DNA from: Thiomicrorhabdus sp. 6S3-12
GTDB lineage: Bacteria; Pseudomonadota; Gammaproteobacteria; Thiomicrospirales; Thiomicrospiraceae
Direction of reading: 5' to 3'
Assembly: GCF_017571475.1 (NCBI RefSeq)
Contig: NZ_JAGETW010000003.1
Location: 217,738-281,737, forward strand
Length of the DNA: 64,000 nt
The stretch's first letter is position 1. The number at the start of each line of letters is the position of its first letter. Made by a program: the position numbers and the translations under genes. This document shows, in pieces, positions 48,816-59,609 of this stretch. The notes beneath the pieces were generated by a model, which was not told where the DNA came from, did no database searches, and worked only from the letters and a program-made list of their open reading frames with translations.

Positions 48816-49535
48816 TCAGCTATGATCCGCCAGATCCGAAATCACATAACCGGCAAGCATTAAACCGAAAATACCCGGCATATAACTCGCGGTCCCGTTA
48901 ACGACACGACCACGAGCGCCTTCAATCTCTTCCATCGGCCCCGGTTCCTTAGGTATTTCGCTCGAAAAAACCGTCATAACGCCCTTGGCGATTCTCTGTT
49001 TCTTAAGACGTTGGCGCATATTGCGCGCCAGAGCACAGCCGTATGTTTTGGAAATATCAGCCAATTGAATCTTGGATGGATCGACACGACGACCGGCACC
49101 CATGCTGGAAGCAACTCTTAAACTGAGTTGTTTGGCCGTCGCTACCAAAGCCACTTTACAGTTCAGACTGTCTATCGCATCAATCACATAATCATAACCG
49201 GGACTTAACAGACTGTGCATATCGTCCGGGCGAATGAATTGCTTGCTAATATTGACCTTGCAATCAGGATTAATATCCGCAATCCGTTCAGCCATCACCT
49301 CAGCTTTATTGCGGCCAAGATTGGAGTCCAAGGCTATAATCTGACGGTTTTTATTGGAAGGATTGACCGTATCGTGATCGATCAGGGTGATTTGGCCGAC
49401 GCCTGCACGCGCCAGTGCCTCGGCAACAAAACCTCCGACACCTCCTACGCCCGCAACCAGTACATGCGCGCCTTGCAGTTGGGCAATCCCCTGCTCTTCA
49501 AATACCAATAAACTGCGTTCGAAAAGTGCGTCCAT
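48816..49535 (-). CDS. tcdA: tRNA threonylcarbamoyladenosine dehydratase (CsdL)
   Basis: 239 residues of the E1/ThiF fold. ATP-binding GVGGVGG at 29-35, then LIDHDTVNPSNKNRQ with the arginine and asparagines of the adenylation site. It cyclises t6A37 of ANN-decoding tRNAs. It starts three bases after the stop of the TatD gene. The catalytic cysteine expected in ThiF-type activators is not needed here. Confidence 0.92.
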   Translation of the reverse strand: MDALFERSLLVFEEQGIAQLQGAHVLVAGVGGVGGFVAEALARAGVGQITLIDHDTVNPSNKNRQIIALDSNLGRNKAEVMAERIADINPDCKVNISKQFIRPDDMHSLLSPGYDYVIDAIDSLNCKVALVATAKQLSLRVASSMGAGRRVDPSKIQLADISKTYGCALARNMRQRLKKQRIAKGVMTVFSSEIPKEPGPMEEIEGARGRVVNGTASYMPGIFGLMLAGYVISDLADHS

Positions 49536-49538
49536 TCT

Positions 49539-50273
49539 TTATTCCTGCGAAAATCTAAAAATCTGTTGCGCATTATAGCTTGTTTGCTGCAAGACCTCTG
49601 CAACGGGTAAGGTTTTCAGTGATGAAATCATTTTGGCAACTTCTTGCAGATCATTAAGAGCAACATGTGTGTGCCCGGGCAACACGATATTCGGGTAGTC
49701 GGTTTCGAGCACAAAATGACTCAGATCGAAATTTTGCAGCATAGCATGATAACGATGCGCGTTTATACGGCATACAACGCCGTTCACACCGATTTTAAGA
49801 CCCAAATTGATGTAACTCTCAACCAAAGGTAAAGAGGCTCCTAGAGCGTGTATAACACCGCCAACCCGATACTCTTTTAGCAGAGCAAGCATCTCGTTGT
49901 GCGCTTTGATTACATGAATCGAAACCGGCAACCGGTATTTCTGTGCCAGTTGTAACTGACATTCGAAGAGTTCGAGCTGCAGCGTTTTATTGTTGGAGAA
50001 CTGCTTTTGAAAATCGAGACCGATTTCACCGAGCGCGCTAATCTTCTCGCGCTGCAGATAGTTTTCAAGGATATCAAGTGCAGCAAAACTGTCTTGGCTG
50101 ACAAACCACGGGTGCAAACCAAGCGCACAGCCGACCATTGGAAACTGTTTGGAGAGTTCAACGGCATTATTCCATTGAGATGGATCCGTTGTAACGTTGA
50201 GAACGGGATAATGAAGCGCGGCAATCTCTTGCGGAGTTGCTTCAGAAAGATGAGCGTGGGTATCGAATAACAT
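49539..50273 (-). CDS. TatD-family metal-dependent hydrolase
   Basis: 244 residues of the TIM-barrel amidohydrolase family: DTHAHL (4-9), GLHPWF, ALGEIGLDF, the two metal histidines (SIHVIKAH and VIHALG) and ETDYPN. Members are 3'-5' DNA exonucleases or related phosphoesterases. Which paralogue (TatD, YcfH or YjjV) it is cannot be settled. Its gene sits 66 bases behind rplQ, beyond that operon's terminator, and is linked to tcdA. Confidence 0.88.
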   Translation of the reverse strand: MLFDTHAHLSEATPQEIAALHYPVLNVTTDPSQWNNAVELSKQFPMVGCALGLHPWFVSQDSFAALDILENYLQREKISALGEIGLDFQKQFSNNKTLQLELFECQLQLAQKYRLPVSIHVIKAHNEMLALLKEYRVGGVIHALGASLPLVESYINLGLKIGVNGVVCRINAHRYHAMLQNFDLSHFVLETDYPNIVLPGHTHVALNDLQEVAKMISSLKTLPVAEVLQQTSYNAQQIFRFSQE

Positions 50274-50299
50274 AATTTGTAGTTTACGTTTTCGATGGG

Positions 50300-50327
50300 C
50301 ATAAAAAAAGCCGGATTAACCGGCTTT
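50300..50327 (-). terminator. Terminator of the alpha operon behind rplQ
   Basis: Stem AAAGCCGG/CCGGCTTT, loop ATTAA, and a run of seven T on the minus strand. It separates the ribosomal genes from the tatD-tcdA pair. Confidence 0.9.
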
Positions 50328-50339
50328 CTTTATTGCTGA

Positions 50340-50726
50340 TTACTCAGCAGCGTTGTCGGCTTCCGCAACTGGGCGGTCAACCAATTCAACAATCGCCATA
50401 GGTGCGTTATCACCAGGACGGTAACCGCATTTAAGAATGCGGATGTAACCACCTGGACGACCTTGGTAACGTGGACCAAGCTCTTGGAATAACTTACCTA
50501 CTGCTGCTTTATCACCTAAACGAGCAAAGGCAGTACGGCGGTTGTGAACGCTGTCATTTTTAGCCAGCGTAATCAAAGGCTCTGCAACTGTACGTAGTTC
50601 TTTAGCCTTAGCAACCGTAGTACGGATTACTTCATGTTCGATAAGTGAAGCAGACATGTTTTTGAACATTGCTTTACGGTGCGCACTGTTACGATTTAAC
50701 TTACGACCTGATTTACCATGACGCAT
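50340..50726 (-). CDS. rplQ: 50S ribosomal protein L17
   Basis: 128 residues ([20 protein letters not shown] start). Surface protein of the large subunit near the tunnel exit. Last gene of the ribosomal supercluster, 15 bases behind rpoA and directly before the terminator. The C-terminal [10 protein letters not shown] tail is acidic. Confidence 0.97.
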   Translation of the reverse strand: MRHGKSGRKLNRNSAHRKAMFKNMSASLIEHEVIRTTVAKAKELRTVAEPLITLAKNDSVHNRRTAFARLGDKAAVGKLFQELGPRYQGRPGGYIRILKCGYRPGDNAPMAIVELVDRPVAEADNAAE

Positions 50727-50741
50727 GATAGCTTCCTTATA

Positions 50742-51719
50742 TTAAGATTCCTTGCTCACCAGACTTGCTGGTGGCCAGTTTTCCAGTTTTGTACCAAGGC
50801 TCAAACCTCTTTGCGCAAGAACATCTTTGATTTCTTGCAGAGATTTCTTACCTAGGTTAGGCGTCTTAAGCAGTTGCGGTTCCGCACGCTGGACAAGATC
50901 GCCGATGTAGTAGATTTGTTCTGCTTTCAGACAGTTAGCTGAACGAACAGTTAACTCTAAGTCGTCAACAGGTTGCAAGAAGATCGGATCAAACTCGTTC
51001 TCTTCTTCCTGAGGAGCCGCAACTTCCTTGTGCTTCAGATCTACAAATGCATTCAATTGTAGGTGAAGAACAGTAGCCGCTTGCTTGATCGCGTCTTCCG
51101 GATCAAGGGTACCATCAGTAACCACGTCAAAAATCAACTTATCAAGGTCGGTACGTTGTTCAACACGAGCATTCTGAACTTCGTAGCTGACGGTATGAAC
51201 CGGCGAGAAACTCGCATCTAGACGCAGTACACCGATCGCGCTGTCGTTATCGGTTTGTGCTGCACGGTAACCCATACCACTTTCAACACGTAGGCTCATG
51301 TTCAGTTCAGCACCTTCAGACAAATGCGCAATGATGTGATCCGGATTAGCGATCTCAACATCATGGTTTAGCGCGATATCTGAAGCGCGGACAACTGCAG
51401 GTCCTTGTTTATTTAAAGTCAATTCTGCGCTGTTTGTTGCGTGTAATTTGACCGCCACCTCTTTTAGGTTTAAGAGAATTTCTAAAACGTCTTCTCTTAC
51501 ACCTTCAATCGATGAGTATTCGTGTAAAACACCATCAATTTGGGCTTCTACGATAGCCGCACCCGGCATAGAAGATAACAAAATACGACGTAACGCATTT
51601 CCTAGAGTGTGACCAAAGCCGCGTTCAAGCGGCTCTAGGGTTACACGACTGTGAAATGGCGTTAGACGTTGAATATCGACCATGCGAGGTGTCAACAACT
51701 GTTCTAACATCTCTTGCAT
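50742..51719 (-). CDS. rpoA: RNA polymerase alpha subunit
   Basis: 325 residues: N-terminal dimerisation domain ([23 protein letters not shown]) and C-terminal DNA- and activator-binding domain ([28 protein letters not shown]), joined by an acidic linker (EEENEFDP). Lies between rpsD and rplQ as usual. Confidence 0.98.
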   Translation of the reverse strand: MQEMLEQLLTPRMVDIQRLTPFHSRVTLEPLERGFGHTLGNALRRILLSSMPGAAIVEAQIDGVLHEYSSIEGVREDVLEILLNLKEVAVKLHATNSAELTLNKQGPAVVRASDIALNHDVEIANPDHIIAHLSEGAELNMSLRVESGMGYRAAQTDNDSAIGVLRLDASFSPVHTVSYEVQNARVEQRTDLDKLIFDVVTDGTLDPEDAIKQAATVLHLQLNAFVDLKHKEVAAPQEEENEFDPIFLQPVDDLELTVRSANCLKAEQIYYIGDLVQRAEPQLLKTPNLGKKSLQEIKDVLAQRGLSLGTKLENWPPASLVSKES

Positions 51720-51740
51720 CAGAGGTGATCTCCGTTTCTA

Positions 51741-52361
51741 TTACTTAGAGTAAAGCTCAACAATCAAGTTTTCTTGAATATCAGCAGACAGATCAGCACG
51801 ATCAGGAACTGATTTGAAAGTTCCTTCAAACGCTTTAGCGTCTACTTCAACCCAGCTAACCGCACCAGTTTGCGCTTTCAATTCAAGCGCTGCTGCGATA
51901 CGAGTTTGGTTGCGAGATTTCTCACGAATAGAAACCACATCACCAGCAGATACTTCGAAAGACGGAATATTTACTGATTGACCGTTAACCAAGATCGCTT
52001 TATGCGAAACAAGCTGACGAGCTTCTGCACGAGTTGCAGCAAAGCCCATACGGTATACAACATTGTCAAGACGGCTTTCTAGGATTTGTAGAAGGTTTAC
52101 ACCAGTAGAACCTTTACGACGATCCGCTTCTTTATAGTAAAGACGGAACTTTTTCTCTAGAACACCGTACATACGACGAACTTTTTGTTTTTCACGCAAC
52201 TGAAGTCCGTATTCAGTTACCTTTTTACGAGCTGCACCGTGTACACCTGGTAGTTGATCGATTTTACATTTTGATTCGATGCTACGAACACCGCTTTTCA
52301 AAAATAGATCAGTACCTTCACGGCGGGCAAGTTTACACTTAGGACCAATATATCTAGCCAT
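51741..52361 (-). CDS. rpsD: 30S ribosomal protein S4
   Basis: 206 residues ([21 protein letters not shown]4 RNA-binding domain [15 protein letters not shown]...[14 protein letters not shown] in two parts). Primary 16S rRNA binder, and in E. coli the feedback repressor of the alpha operon. 21 bases before rpoA. Confidence 0.97.
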   Translation of the reverse strand: MARYIGPKCKLARREGTDLFLKSGVRSIESKCKIDQLPGVHGAARKKVTEYGLQLREKQKVRRMYGVLEKKFRLYYKEADRRKGSTGVNLLQILESRLDNVVYRMGFAATRAEARQLVSHKAILVNGQSVNIPSFEVSAGDVVSIREKSRNQTRIAAALELKAQTGAVSWVEVDAKAFEGTFKSVPDRADLSADIQENLIVELYSK

Positions 52362-52375
52362 GATTACCTCAAAAA

Positions 52376-52765
52376 TTAAACGCGACGTTTCTTAGGTGGG
52401 CGGCATCCGTTGTGAGGAATCGGAGTTACATCAGAAATTGATGTAATTTTGAAACCAACACTGTTTAGACCACGAACTGCAGAGTCACGACCAGGTCCAG
52501 GACCTTTAACCATAACATCTATGTTCTTAACACCGTATTCTTGAGCCATTTGCCCAACTCGTTCTGCAGCAACCTGTGCAGCGAATGGAGTACTCTTACG
52601 AGAACCACGGAATCCGCTACCACCAGAAGTTGCCCAGCATAGTGCGTTACCTTGACGGTCAGTAATAGTTACGATCGTGTTATTGAAGCTAGCGTGAACG
52701 TGCGCTACCGCATCCGTTACGACCTGTTTAGCCTTCTTTTTAACACGTGAATTTGCTTTTGCCAT
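52376..52765 (-). CDS. rpsK: 30S ribosomal protein S11
   Basis: 129 residues; [19 protein letters not shown] and [17 protein letters not shown] are family blocks. Platform protein of the small subunit. It precedes rpsD by 14 bases and follows rpsM by 22. Confidence 0.97.
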   Translation of the reverse strand: MAKANSRVKKKAKQVVTDAVAHVHASFNNTIVTITDRQGNALCWATSGGSGFRGSRKSTPFAAQVAAERVGQMAQEYGVKNIDVMVKGPGPGRDSAVRGLNSVGFKITSISDVTPIPHNGCRPPKKRRV

Positions 52766-52787
52766 ATTCTTTCTCGCTATCTAAGCA

Positions 52788-53144
52788 TTAACGCTTGATT
52801 GGTTTGATTGGACCTTTACGAGTACGTGCATTCGTCTTAGTACGCTGACCACGTAGTGGTAGGCTACGACGATGACGAATTCCACGGTAACAACCCATGT
52901 CCATCAAACGCTTAATATTCATAGACACTTCACGACGAAGATCACCTTCAATCGTGTAGTTTGTCACTTCGTTACGAAGTGCTTCTAACTGATCTTCAGT
53001 TAGTTCTCGAACTTTCGTAGATGGTTCGATACCAGTTGCTGCACAAACTTTCTTTGCAGCAGTAGAACCAATCCCGTAGATCGAAGTCAATCCAATAACA
53101 ATGTGCTTGTTAACTGGAATGTTTACGCCGGCAATACGAGCCAT
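52788..53144 (-). CDS. rpsM: 30S ribosomal protein S13
   Basis: 118 residues from the ATG at 53144 ([14 protein letters not shown]); the open frame extends 17 codons upstream, but GGGAGC before this ATG and family length decide the start. Head protein contacting tRNA and L5. First gene of the alpha unit, with a TATAAT 41 bases upstream. Confidence 0.97.
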   Translation of the reverse strand: MARIAGVNIPVNKHIVIGLTSIYGIGSTAAKKVCAATGIEPSTKVRELTEDQLEALRNEVTNYTIEGDLRREVSMNIKRLMDMGCYRGIRHRRSLPLRGQRTKTNARTRKGPIKPIKR

Positions 53145-53184
53145 TTTGACGCTCCCTTTAATTCCATCTACTGAAAAACGTGCG

Positions 53185-53190
53185 ATTATA
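53185..53190 (-). promoter_or_regulatory. -10 box of the alpha operon
   Basis: Minus-strand TATAAT in GTGTATAATCGCACG, between secY and rpsM, where E. coli also has its alpha promoter. The -35 at 17 bases (TAGTAT) is poor. The 86-base gap has no room for rpmJ. Confidence 0.6.
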
Positions 53191-53230
53191 CACATCTTTC
53201 GCTTTAAATACTAGATAAAAAACCTTGAAG

Positions 53231-54541
53231 TTATTTACCTTTTAATTTCGCTTTTTTCATCATGCCTTCATATTGGCTTGACTGCATTTGAGCCTGTACT
53301 GCTGTCATGAAATCCATGACTACAATTACAATGATCAAAAGTGACGTTCCACCAAAATAGAAAGGAACATTCCAATATAAGATCAAGAACTCTGGTAGCA
53401 AGCACACCGCCGTGATGTAGATCGCACCGGCTAGTGTCAAGCGGCCCATAATGCCATCAATGTGGCGGGCAGTTTGCGCACCCGGACGAATACCCGGCAG
53501 GTAGGCACCAGATTTTCTTAGATTTTCTGCCGTTTCATTTGGATTGAAAACAATCGCAGTGTAGAAGAAGCAGAAGAAAATAATTGCCATCGCATACAGA
53601 AGAACATACAGAGGCTGACCTGGAGACAGAGTCGTAGCAATGTCTTTCAACCACCCCATACCTTCAGCAGAACCGAACCAGCCACCAATGGTTGCCGGGA
53701 ACAGAATAATACTGGAGGCGAAAATCGGCGGAATAACACCAGCCATATTTAACTTAAGAGGCAGGTGTGACTCTTGACCGCCATACAGTTTGCGACCGCG
53801 CATTTTTTGGGCATAGTGAACGGGAATACGACGTTGTCCACGTTCAACAAATACCACAAATGCAATAACAGCAGCGATTAAAGCAAGAAGGACAAATACG
53901 GTAATGGCGTGCATTGCACCCGTATTAACCTGCTCGAAGGTTCCACCCAAAGCGCTAGGCAGACCTGCAACAATCCCTGCAAAAATGATTAGAGAAATAC
54001 CATTACCGATACCACGCTCGGTAATTTGTTCACCTAACCACATTAGGAAAATCGTTCCGGAAACCAAAGTTACCACTGCGGTCAGTTTAAACAACAGACC
54101 TGGATCGATAACAACCGGCATTCCATTAACATTTTGTGATTCGAGTGCAATCGCGACACCTAAAGCCTGGAAAGTCGCAAGCACCACAGTCCCCTGACGG
54201 GTGTACTGGGTGATTTTGCGACGTCCTTGCTCACCATCTTTCTTAAGCTGCTCGAGAGTAGGAGAAACCACCGTCAACAGCTGCATGATAATCGCAGCTG
54301 AGATGTACGGCATAATCCCAAGAGCAAAGATGGATAAACGCTCAAGGGCACCACCCGAGAACATGTTAAACATGTCTAGAATGGTACCCTTTTGCTGTTC
54401 GAACATTGCAGCTAAGGCAATCGGATCAATTGACGGAACAGGAATATGTGTACCCAATCGGTAAACGATGATGGCACCCAGGACGAAAAGAATCTTGTTC
54501 TTAAGTCCGCTCATTCCAGTTGATGCAATTGAACTATTCAT
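53231..54541 (-). CDS. secY: Preprotein translocase subunit SecY
   Basis: 436 residues with ten membrane helices ([24 protein letters not shown] at the start in two parts, [40 protein letters not shown] near the C-terminal loops). The pore of the Sec translocon. Last gene of the spc unit here, three bases behind rplO. Confidence 0.98.
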   Translation of the reverse strand: MNSSIASTGMSGLKNKILFVLGAIIVYRLGTHIPVPSIDPIALAAMFEQQKGTILDMFNMFSGGALERLSIFALGIMPYISAAIIMQLLTVVSPTLEQLKKDGEQGRRKITQYTRQGTVVLATFQALGVAIALESQNVNGMPVVIDPGLLFKLTAVVTLVSGTIFLMWLGEQITERGIGNGISLIIFAGIVAGLPSALGGTFEQVNTGAMHAITVFVLLALIAAVIAFVVFVERGQRRIPVHYAQKMRGRKLYGGQESHLPLKLNMAGVIPPIFASSIILFPATIGGWFGSAEGMGWLKDIATTLSPGQPLYVLLYAMAIIFFCFFYTAIVFNPNETAENLRKSGAYLPGIRPGAQTARHIDGIMGRLTLAGAIYITAVCLLPEFLILYWNVPFYFGGTSLLIIVIVVMDFMTAVQAQMQSSQYEGMMKKAKLKGK

Positions 54542-54543
54542 AA

Positions 54544-54978
54544 TTAAGCTTCTACAGTGCCACCAGCAGCTTCAATTGCAGCTTTAGCTGCTGCAGTTGC
54601 TCGCAATCCGGAAGTTTTTACAGCCTTGGTGATTTCACCAGAGTTGATGATTTTAACTTCCTTAATTTTCTGACCGATGATATCAGCAGCTTTAAGCGCT
54701 GCGATGTCAACTACGTCAGCTTCGATTTTAGATAGAGTATCAAGACGGATTTCAGTCACAAACTCGGATTTACGTGAAGTAAAACCGATTTTTGGCAGAC
54801 GTCTTTGAAGTGGCATCTGACCACCTTCAAAACCGATCTTAGGCATACCACCAGAACGTGATTTTTGACCTTTGTGACCGCGACCACCCATCTTACCCCA
54901 ACCTGAACCTTGACCACGACCTACACGCTTGCGTGAAGATTTGGCGCCGTCAGCTGGTTTTAAAGTATTTAGTTGCAT
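54544..54978 (-). CDS. rplO: 50S ribosomal protein L15
   Basis: 144 residues ([33 protein letters not shown]). Binds 23S rRNA during assembly. Starts two bases behind rpmD and ends three bases before secY. Confidence 0.97.
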   Translation of the reverse strand: MQLNTLKPADGAKSSRKRVGRGQGSGWGKMGGRGHKGQKSRSGGMPKIGFEGGQMPLQRRLPKIGFTSRKSEFVTEIRLDTLSKIEADVVDIAALKAADIIGQKIKEVKIINSGEITKAVKTSGLRATAAAKAAIEAAGGTVEA

Positions 54979-54979
54979 T

Positions 54980-55165
54980 TTATGCTTCCTCTACTTTAAG
55001 CAAATAGGAAACCTTATTGATCATTCCGCGGTTAGCTGGAGTATCAATAACGCTTACTGTTTGGTGCATTTTTCTTAGACCAAGACCAGATACACACGCT
55101 TTGTGTGCTGGTAAACGGCCGATAGGGCTTTTTACCAGTGTCACTGTAATTTTTTTATCTGACAT
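54980..55165 (-). CDS. rpmD: 50S ribosomal protein L30
   Basis: 61 residues from ATG 55165 ([19 protein letters not shown]). An in-frame GTG nine bases upstream overlaps the rpsE stop region and is less likely. [11 protein letters not shown] is the family core. One base separates it from the rpsE stop. Confidence 0.96.
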   Translation of the reverse strand: MSDKKITVTLVKSPIGRLPAHKACVSGLGLRKMHQTVSVIDTPANRGMINKVSYLLKVEEA

Positions 55166-55166
55166 C

Positions 55167-55676
55167 TTACTCACCTACGATTTCTTCAACTGACTTACCA
55201 CGTTTTGCAGCGATCATTTCTGGGCTGCTGATAGAAGTCAGTGCGTTAACAGTAGAACGTACAACGTTTACCGGGCGAGTGGTACCAACACACTTACAAA
55301 GTACGTTGTGAACACCTGCAGCTTCAAGAACCGCACGCATTGCACCACCGGCGATAACCCCAGTACCCTCAGAAGCAGGTAGCATAACGATGTTCGCTGC
55401 ACCTTGCTTGTAGTTGATAGGATACTGAATAGTTCCGTCTTTAAGTGAAACAGATCTCATGTTACGACGAGCTTTTTCCATTGCTTTTTTGATCGCAACA
55501 GGTACTTCGTTCGCTTTACCACTACCGTAGCCTACTTTACCTTCGCCGTCACCAACAACTGCAAGAGCGGAGAACGAAAAAATACGACCACCCTTAACAA
55601 CCTTAGCAACACGACGAATGCCCACTAGTTTTTCGATCAAAGCATCTTGGCCGTCTTGTAATTCATGTGAAGACAT
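55167..55676 (-). CDS. rpsE: 30S ribosomal protein S5
   Basis: 169 residues; double-stranded RNA-binding fold ([20 protein letters not shown]) and the S5 C-terminal domain ([19 protein letters not shown]). Needed for decoding accuracy and spectinomycin sensitivity. 12 bases behind rplR. Confidence 0.97.
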   Translation of the reverse strand: MSSHELQDGQDALIEKLVGIRRVAKVVKGGRIFSFSALAVVGDGEGKVGYGSGKANEVPVAIKKAMEKARRNMRSVSLKDGTIQYPINYKQGAANIVMLPASEGTGVIAGGAMRAVLEAAGVHNVLCKCVGTTRPVNVVRSTVNALTSISSPEMIAAKRGKSVEEIVGE

Positions 55677-55688
55677 ATTTTCCTTCCT

Positions 55689-56042
55689 TTAAAATTCAAG
55701 ACCGTTTTCACGGGCTGATTCAGCTAACTGTTGAATACGACCGTGGTATTTGAAACCTGAACGATCAAATGCAACCTTGGTTACACCAGCAGCTTTGGCT
55801 TTTTCAGCAATAGCCTTACCAACAACAGCTGCAGCCGACTTGTTAGAACCATTGCTAATTTCTGATTTAACGTCCGCTTGTACAGTAGAGCTAGAAGCAA
55901 CAACCTGTTGACCATCAGCTGAAATGACTTGTGCATAGATATGCTGTGAAGTACGGTGTACACACAGACGCGCCATTTTCAATTCAGAGATTTTTGCACG
56001 TGTTTTCTTCGCTCTACGAAGACGGGCTGATTTCTTATCCAT
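55689..56042 (-). CDS. rplR: 50S ribosomal protein L18
   Basis: 117 residues ([38 protein letters not shown]). Binds 5S rRNA together with L5. 14 bases behind rplF. Confidence 0.97.
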   Translation of the reverse strand: MDKKSARLRRAKKTRAKISELKMARLCVHRTSQHIYAQVISADGQQVVASSSTVQADVKSEISNGSNKSAAAVVGKAIAEKAKAAGVTKVAFDRSGFKYHGRIQQLAESARENGLEF

Positions 56043-56056
56043 ACTTACTTCCAGCC

Positions 56057-56590
56057 TTATTTCTTCTTAGCTTCTTTACGTAAAATGCGCTCATCAGCAT
56101 ACTTAACACCTTTACCTTTATAAGGCTCTGGTGGGCGGTAGCCGCGAATTTCAGCAGCAACTTGTCCAACAACTTGCTTGTTCGCACCTTTTACAACGAT
56201 TTCAGTTTGAGAAGGAGTCTCAATAGTAATTCCTTCTGGAATCTCGTGATCAACAGGGTGAGAGAAACCAAGAGTCAGGTTTAGTACTTTACCTTGTGCT
56301 TTAGCACGGTAACCAACACCAACCAACTCTAGTTTTTTCTCAAAACCTTCAGTCACACCTTGAACCATGTTATTGATGATTGAGCGAGCAGTACCAGCCT
56401 GCGCCCAACCTTTAACAACACCTTCTTGAGGTTGACAGATCACTTGACCGTCTTCAACAGAAACCAAAACAGCTTCATTAAAAGTTTGAGTCAAAGTATC
56501 TTTAGATCCTTTGACAGTGACAGTGTTACCTTCTACTTTAACTTCAACGCCAGCAGGTACGGTAACAGGAGCCTTTGCAATTCTAGACAT
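56057..56590 (-). CDS. rplF: 50S ribosomal protein L6
   Basis: 177 residues, two repeated L6 domains, [17 protein letters not shown] start and the [11 protein letters not shown] signature near the end. Lies near the factor-binding site. 12 bases behind rpsH. Confidence 0.97.
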   Translation of the reverse strand: MSRIAKAPVTVPAGVEVKVEGNTVTVKGSKDTLTQTFNEAVLVSVEDGQVICQPQEGVVKGWAQAGTARSIINNMVQGVTEGFEKKLELVGVGYRAKAQGKVLNLTLGFSHPVDHEIPEGITIETPSQTEIVVKGANKQVVGQVAAEIRGYRPPEPYKGKGVKYADERILRKEAKKK

Positions 56591-56602
56591 AATTCAGATT
56601 CC

Positions 56603-56998
56603 TTATGCTACGTAGCAAACAACTTCACCACCGATCCCGGCAGCACGTGCCTGGTGGTCAGTCATAATACCTTTTGAGGTTGAAATTACAGCGATACCAA
56701 GACCGCCGATTACTTTTGGTAACTCATCTTTGTTTTTGTAAACACGCAGACCTGGACGGCTTACACGTTTAACCATTTCAATAACTGGTTTGCCTTCGAA
56801 ATATTTAAGATCGATTGACAATTCAGATTTACCATTGTTCTCATTAATGCTGAAAGATGAAATATAACCTTCGTCGTTAAGTACTTTAGCAACAGCTGCT
56901 TTAACTTTTGAAGAAGGCATAACCACGTTAGCGTGACCAGCCATTTGGCCGTTACGGATACGTGTTAACATATCAGCGATTGGATCAGACATACTCAT
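56603..56998 (-). CDS. rpsH: 30S ribosomal protein S8
   Basis: 131 residues ([18 protein letters not shown]; the second Met could be the start instead). Central-domain 16S rRNA binder and, in E. coli, the repressor of the spc operon. [13 protein letters not shown] is the C-terminal signature. Confidence 0.97.
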   Translation of the reverse strand: MSMSDPIADMLTRIRNGQMAGHANVVMPSSKVKAAVAKVLNDEGYISSFSINENNGKSELSIDLKYFEGKPVIEMVKRVSRPGLRVYKNKDELPKVIGGLGIAVISTSKGIMTDHQARAAGIGGEVVCYVA

Positions 56999-57010
56999 AG
57001 ATATTTATCC

Positions 57011-57316
57011 TTACCAACTAGCTTTTCTTAATCCAGGAACATCACCTTGCATCGTCATTTGACGAAGCATATTACGTGATAGACCAAATTTTCTATAAAC
57101 ACCGTGTGGACGGCCAGTAATACGGCAGCGACGCTGCTGACGAACTGGAGACGCATCACGTGGCAACTTGTTTAGCGCATCTACTGCATCCATACGATCA
57201 TCGAAATCAGTTTCAGGATTTGCGATGATTGCTTTCAGTTCAGCGCGCTTAGCTGCATATTTTGCAACTAGCTTTGTGCGTTTTGTTTCACGAGCAATCA
57301 TTGACAACTTAGCCAT
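57011..57316 (-). CDS. rpsN: 30S ribosomal protein S14
   Basis: 101 residues, the long zinc-free form (no CxxC pairs), with [19 protein letters not shown] as signature. Helps build the 30S head. 12 bases behind rplE. Confidence 0.97.
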   Translation of the reverse strand: MAKLSMIARETKRTKLVAKYAAKRAELKAIIANPETDFDDRMDAVDALNKLPRDASPVRQQRRCRITGRPHGVYRKFGLSRNMLRQMTMQGDVPGLRKASW

Positions 57317-57328
57317 TAGAAGATCCTC

Positions 57329-57868
57329 TTATTTCTTGAATGGGAAATTGAAGGCTTCTAAAAGAGCTTTCGCTTCATCGTTAGTTTGCGCAGAAGTCGC
57401 GAAGTTGATGTCCATACCACGGATCTTGTCAACTTTTTCAAACTCGATTTCAGGGAAAATGATTTGCTCTTTAAGGCCTAGGTTATAGTTTCCGCGACCA
57501 TCGAAAGCTTTCGCGTTAACACCACGGAAGTCACGTACGCGAGGTAGAGCGATGTTGACTAGACGGTCTAGGAACTCATACATACGCTCACCGCGAAGAG
57601 TTACTTTACAACCTAGTGGATAACCATCACGTACTTTAAAGCTCGCAACAGATTTACGCGCTAGAGTACGTACTGCTTTCTGACCAGCAATTGCTTCCAT
57701 ATCGGCAACCGCATTGTCCAAAACTTTCTTATCGCCGATTGCATCACCAACACCCATGTTGATGGTGATTTTCTGCAGCTTAGGAACCTGCATCGGAGAT
57801 TTATAGCCAAACTGTTCCATCAATTGAGGAACAACTTGCTCTTTGTAGAATGATTGTAATCTTGCCAT
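57329..57868 (-). CDS. rplE: 50S ribosomal protein L5
   Basis: 179 residues ([33 protein letters not shown]). Carries 5S rRNA and touches the P-site tRNA. 14 bases behind rplX. Confidence 0.97.
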   Translation of the reverse strand: MARLQSFYKEQVVPQLMEQFGYKSPMQVPKLQKITINMGVGDAIGDKKVLDNAVADMEAIAGQKAVRTLARKSVASFKVRDGYPLGCKVTLRGERMYEFLDRLVNIALPRVRDFRGVNAKAFDGRGNYNLGLKEQIIFPEIEFEKVDKIRGMDINFATSAQTNDEAKALLEAFNFPFKK

Positions 57869-57882
57869 TTCTCTACCCTTTA

Positions 57883-58197
57883 TTAAGCGTCAACCGCTTT
57901 ACCAGTAGATTTAAAGAAGCGGACCTTTTTCTCGCCTTCAACTTTAAAGCCAACTTTGTCAGCTTTGTTGGTTTCAGGGTTTACAAGAGCCACATTCGAA
58001 GCATCAATTGGCATTTCCTTAGAAACGATACCACCTTGTGCACCAGTCATAGGGTTACCCTTAGTGTGCTTCTTAACCAAGTTAATACCATCTACTAAAA
58101 CTTTACCGTTAGCCATAACAGAAGAAATCGAACCACGCTTTCCTTTGTCTTTACCGGCTAGGACGATTACCTCGTCACCTTTTCTTAAACGATTCAT
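57883..58197 (-). CDS. rplX: 50S ribosomal protein L24
   Basis: 104 residues with a KOW motif ([20 protein letters not shown]). Assembly initiator of the 50S subunit. 10 bases behind rplN. Confidence 0.97.
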   Translation of the reverse strand: MNRLRKGDEVIVLAGKDKGKRGSISSVMANGKVLVDGINLVKKHTKGNPMTGAQGGIVSKEMPIDASNVALVNPETNKADKVGFKVEGEKKVRFFKSTGKAVDA

Positions 58198-58207
58198 TAC
58201 TTCTTCC

Positions 58208-58576
58208 TTATAGAACTTCAGGAGCTAATGAAACAATTTTCATAAACTTGTCGTTACGAAGCTCACGAGTTACTGGGCCGAAGATACGTGTTCCAATTGG
58301 CTCGTGTTTAGCGTTCAGGATAACGGCAGCGTTACCATCGAACTTGATCTTAGAACCATCTGGACGACGAACACCGCTTGCAGTACGAACTACAACCGCG
58401 TTGTAAACATCACCTTTCTTCACTTTTCCACGTGGTGCAGCTTCTTTAACACTCACTTTGATCACGTCACCAACATTAGCGTAACGACGGTGAGAACCGC
58501 CTAACACTTTAATACATTGGACGCGGCGTGCTCCGCTGTTATCAGCTACGTCAAGCACTGTTTGCATCTGAATCAT
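58208..58576 (-). CDS. rplN: 50S ribosomal protein L14
   Basis: 122 residues from the ATG at 58576 ([20 protein letters not shown]), which matches the family; the frame runs 16 codons further upstream without meaning. First gene of the spc unit, with a 150-base gap and a -10 box upstream. Confidence 0.97.
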   Translation of the reverse strand: MIQMQTVLDVADNSGARRVQCIKVLGGSHRRYANVGDVIKVSVKEAAPRGKVKKGDVYNAVVVRTASGVRRPDGSKIKFDGNAAVILNAKHEPIGTRIFGPVTRELRNDKFMKIVSLAPEVL

Positions 58577-58690
58577 GGTGGGACTCCATCCATAAATAAA
58601 AATTACAAGTAGCACAAAAACCACCGAAAAGTGCAGTCCCGAAGTTATTTTCGGCTTGCAACTTTAAGGTGGCATTTGAAAATTGCGCGA

Positions 58691-58696
58691 ATTATA
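58691..58696 (-). promoter_or_regulatory. -10 box of the spc operon
   Basis: Minus-strand TATAAT in the 150-base rpsQ-rplN gap, the same site as the E. coli spc promoter, followed by TCGCGC as at the S10 promoter. The -35 at 17 bases (TAGCAA) is weak. Confidence 0.6.
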
Positions 58697-58726
58697 TCAA
58701 CTAATTCACACAATTGCTAGTGAAAA

Positions 58727-58987
58727 TTAAATTTTCGCTTTTTCGTCAATGCTAACTAAAGTCCATGACTTGTTTTTTGAGATTGGTGCAGTTTCTTTAA
58801 TAGTCACTGTATCACCTACGCTAGCAGCGTTCTCAGAATCATGAGCCATGATCTTAGTAGATTTCTTAACGAATTTTTTATACTTAGGGTGTTTGATGAA
58901 ACGGTTAACGCGAACAACAATAGAGTCCTGCATACCGTTACTTTCAACAACACCTTGAATAGTACGTGCTTTCTTTTGATCAGCCAT
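58727..58987 (-). CDS. rpsQ: 30S ribosomal protein S17
   Basis: 86 residues (RTIQGVVESNGMQDSIVVRV; OB fold). Binds 16S rRNA early. Last gene of the S10 unit, one base behind rpmC. Confidence 0.97.
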   Translation of the reverse strand: MADQKKARTIQGVVESNGMQDSIVVRVNRFIKHPKYKKFVKKSTKIMAHDSENAASVGDTVTIKETAPISKNKSWTLVSIDEKAKI

Positions 58988-58988
58988 C

Positions 58989-59180
58989 TTACTTACTCAC
59001 TTTTTGACGAATGATGGTTTTAACTCGAGCGATAGAACGACGAACGTTCTTAAGCGCTGCAGAGTTTGATAACTGACCAGTTGAATGTTGCATTCTCAAG
59101 TTGAATTGCTCTTTACGAAGTTCAAGCAACTCGTTACGAAGTTCTTCAACTGATTTTTCGTTTAATTCTTTCGCAGTCAT
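58989..59180 (-). CDS. rpmC: 50S ribosomal protein L29
   Basis: 63 residues ([33 protein letters not shown]), two long helices. Near the tunnel exit, where trigger factor and SRP dock. One base behind rplP. Confidence 0.97.
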   Translation of the reverse strand: MTAKELNEKSVEELRNELLELRKEQFNLRMQHSTGQLSNSAALKNVRRSIARVKTIIRQKVSK

Positions 59181-59181
59181 C

Positions 59182-59595
59182 TTACATCACCGTTCTAGTT
59201 ACAACAGTTGTTTTGAAAGGCAGCTTAGCGGCAGCAAGTTCAAATGCTTCGCGAGCCAGCTTTTCATCAACACCTTGCATTTCAAATAGGATACGTCCTG
59301 GCTGAATCTGAGCAACCCAGTATTCAACAGAACCTTTACCTTTACCCATACGAACTTCAAGTGGCTTGTTGGTAATTGGTTTATCAGGGAAAACACGAAT
59401 CCAAATCTTAGCACCACGTTTTACGTGACGAGTCATCACACGACGACCAGCTTCGATTTGACGTGAAGTCATACGACCGCGCTCTAGAGCCTTAAGACCG
59501 AAATCACCAAAGCTAACTTTGTTACCAGCTTGCGCTAGACCACGGTTACGACCTTTTTGTACTTTTCTAAATTTTGTACGCTTAGGCATTAACAT
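59182..59595 (-). CDS. rplP: 50S ribosomal protein L16
   Basis: 137 residues ([33 protein letters not shown] signature). Organises the A-site tRNA region. 14 bases behind rpsC. Confidence 0.97.
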   Translation of the reverse strand: MLMPKRTKFRKVQKGRNRGLAQAGNKVSFGDFGLKALERGRMTSRQIEAGRRVMTRHVKRGAKIWIRVFPDKPITNKPLEVRMGKGKGSVEYWVAQIQPGRILFEMQGVDEKLAREAFELAAAKLPFKTTVVTRTVM

Positions 59596-59609
59596 AGTGA
59601 GTTATCCTT

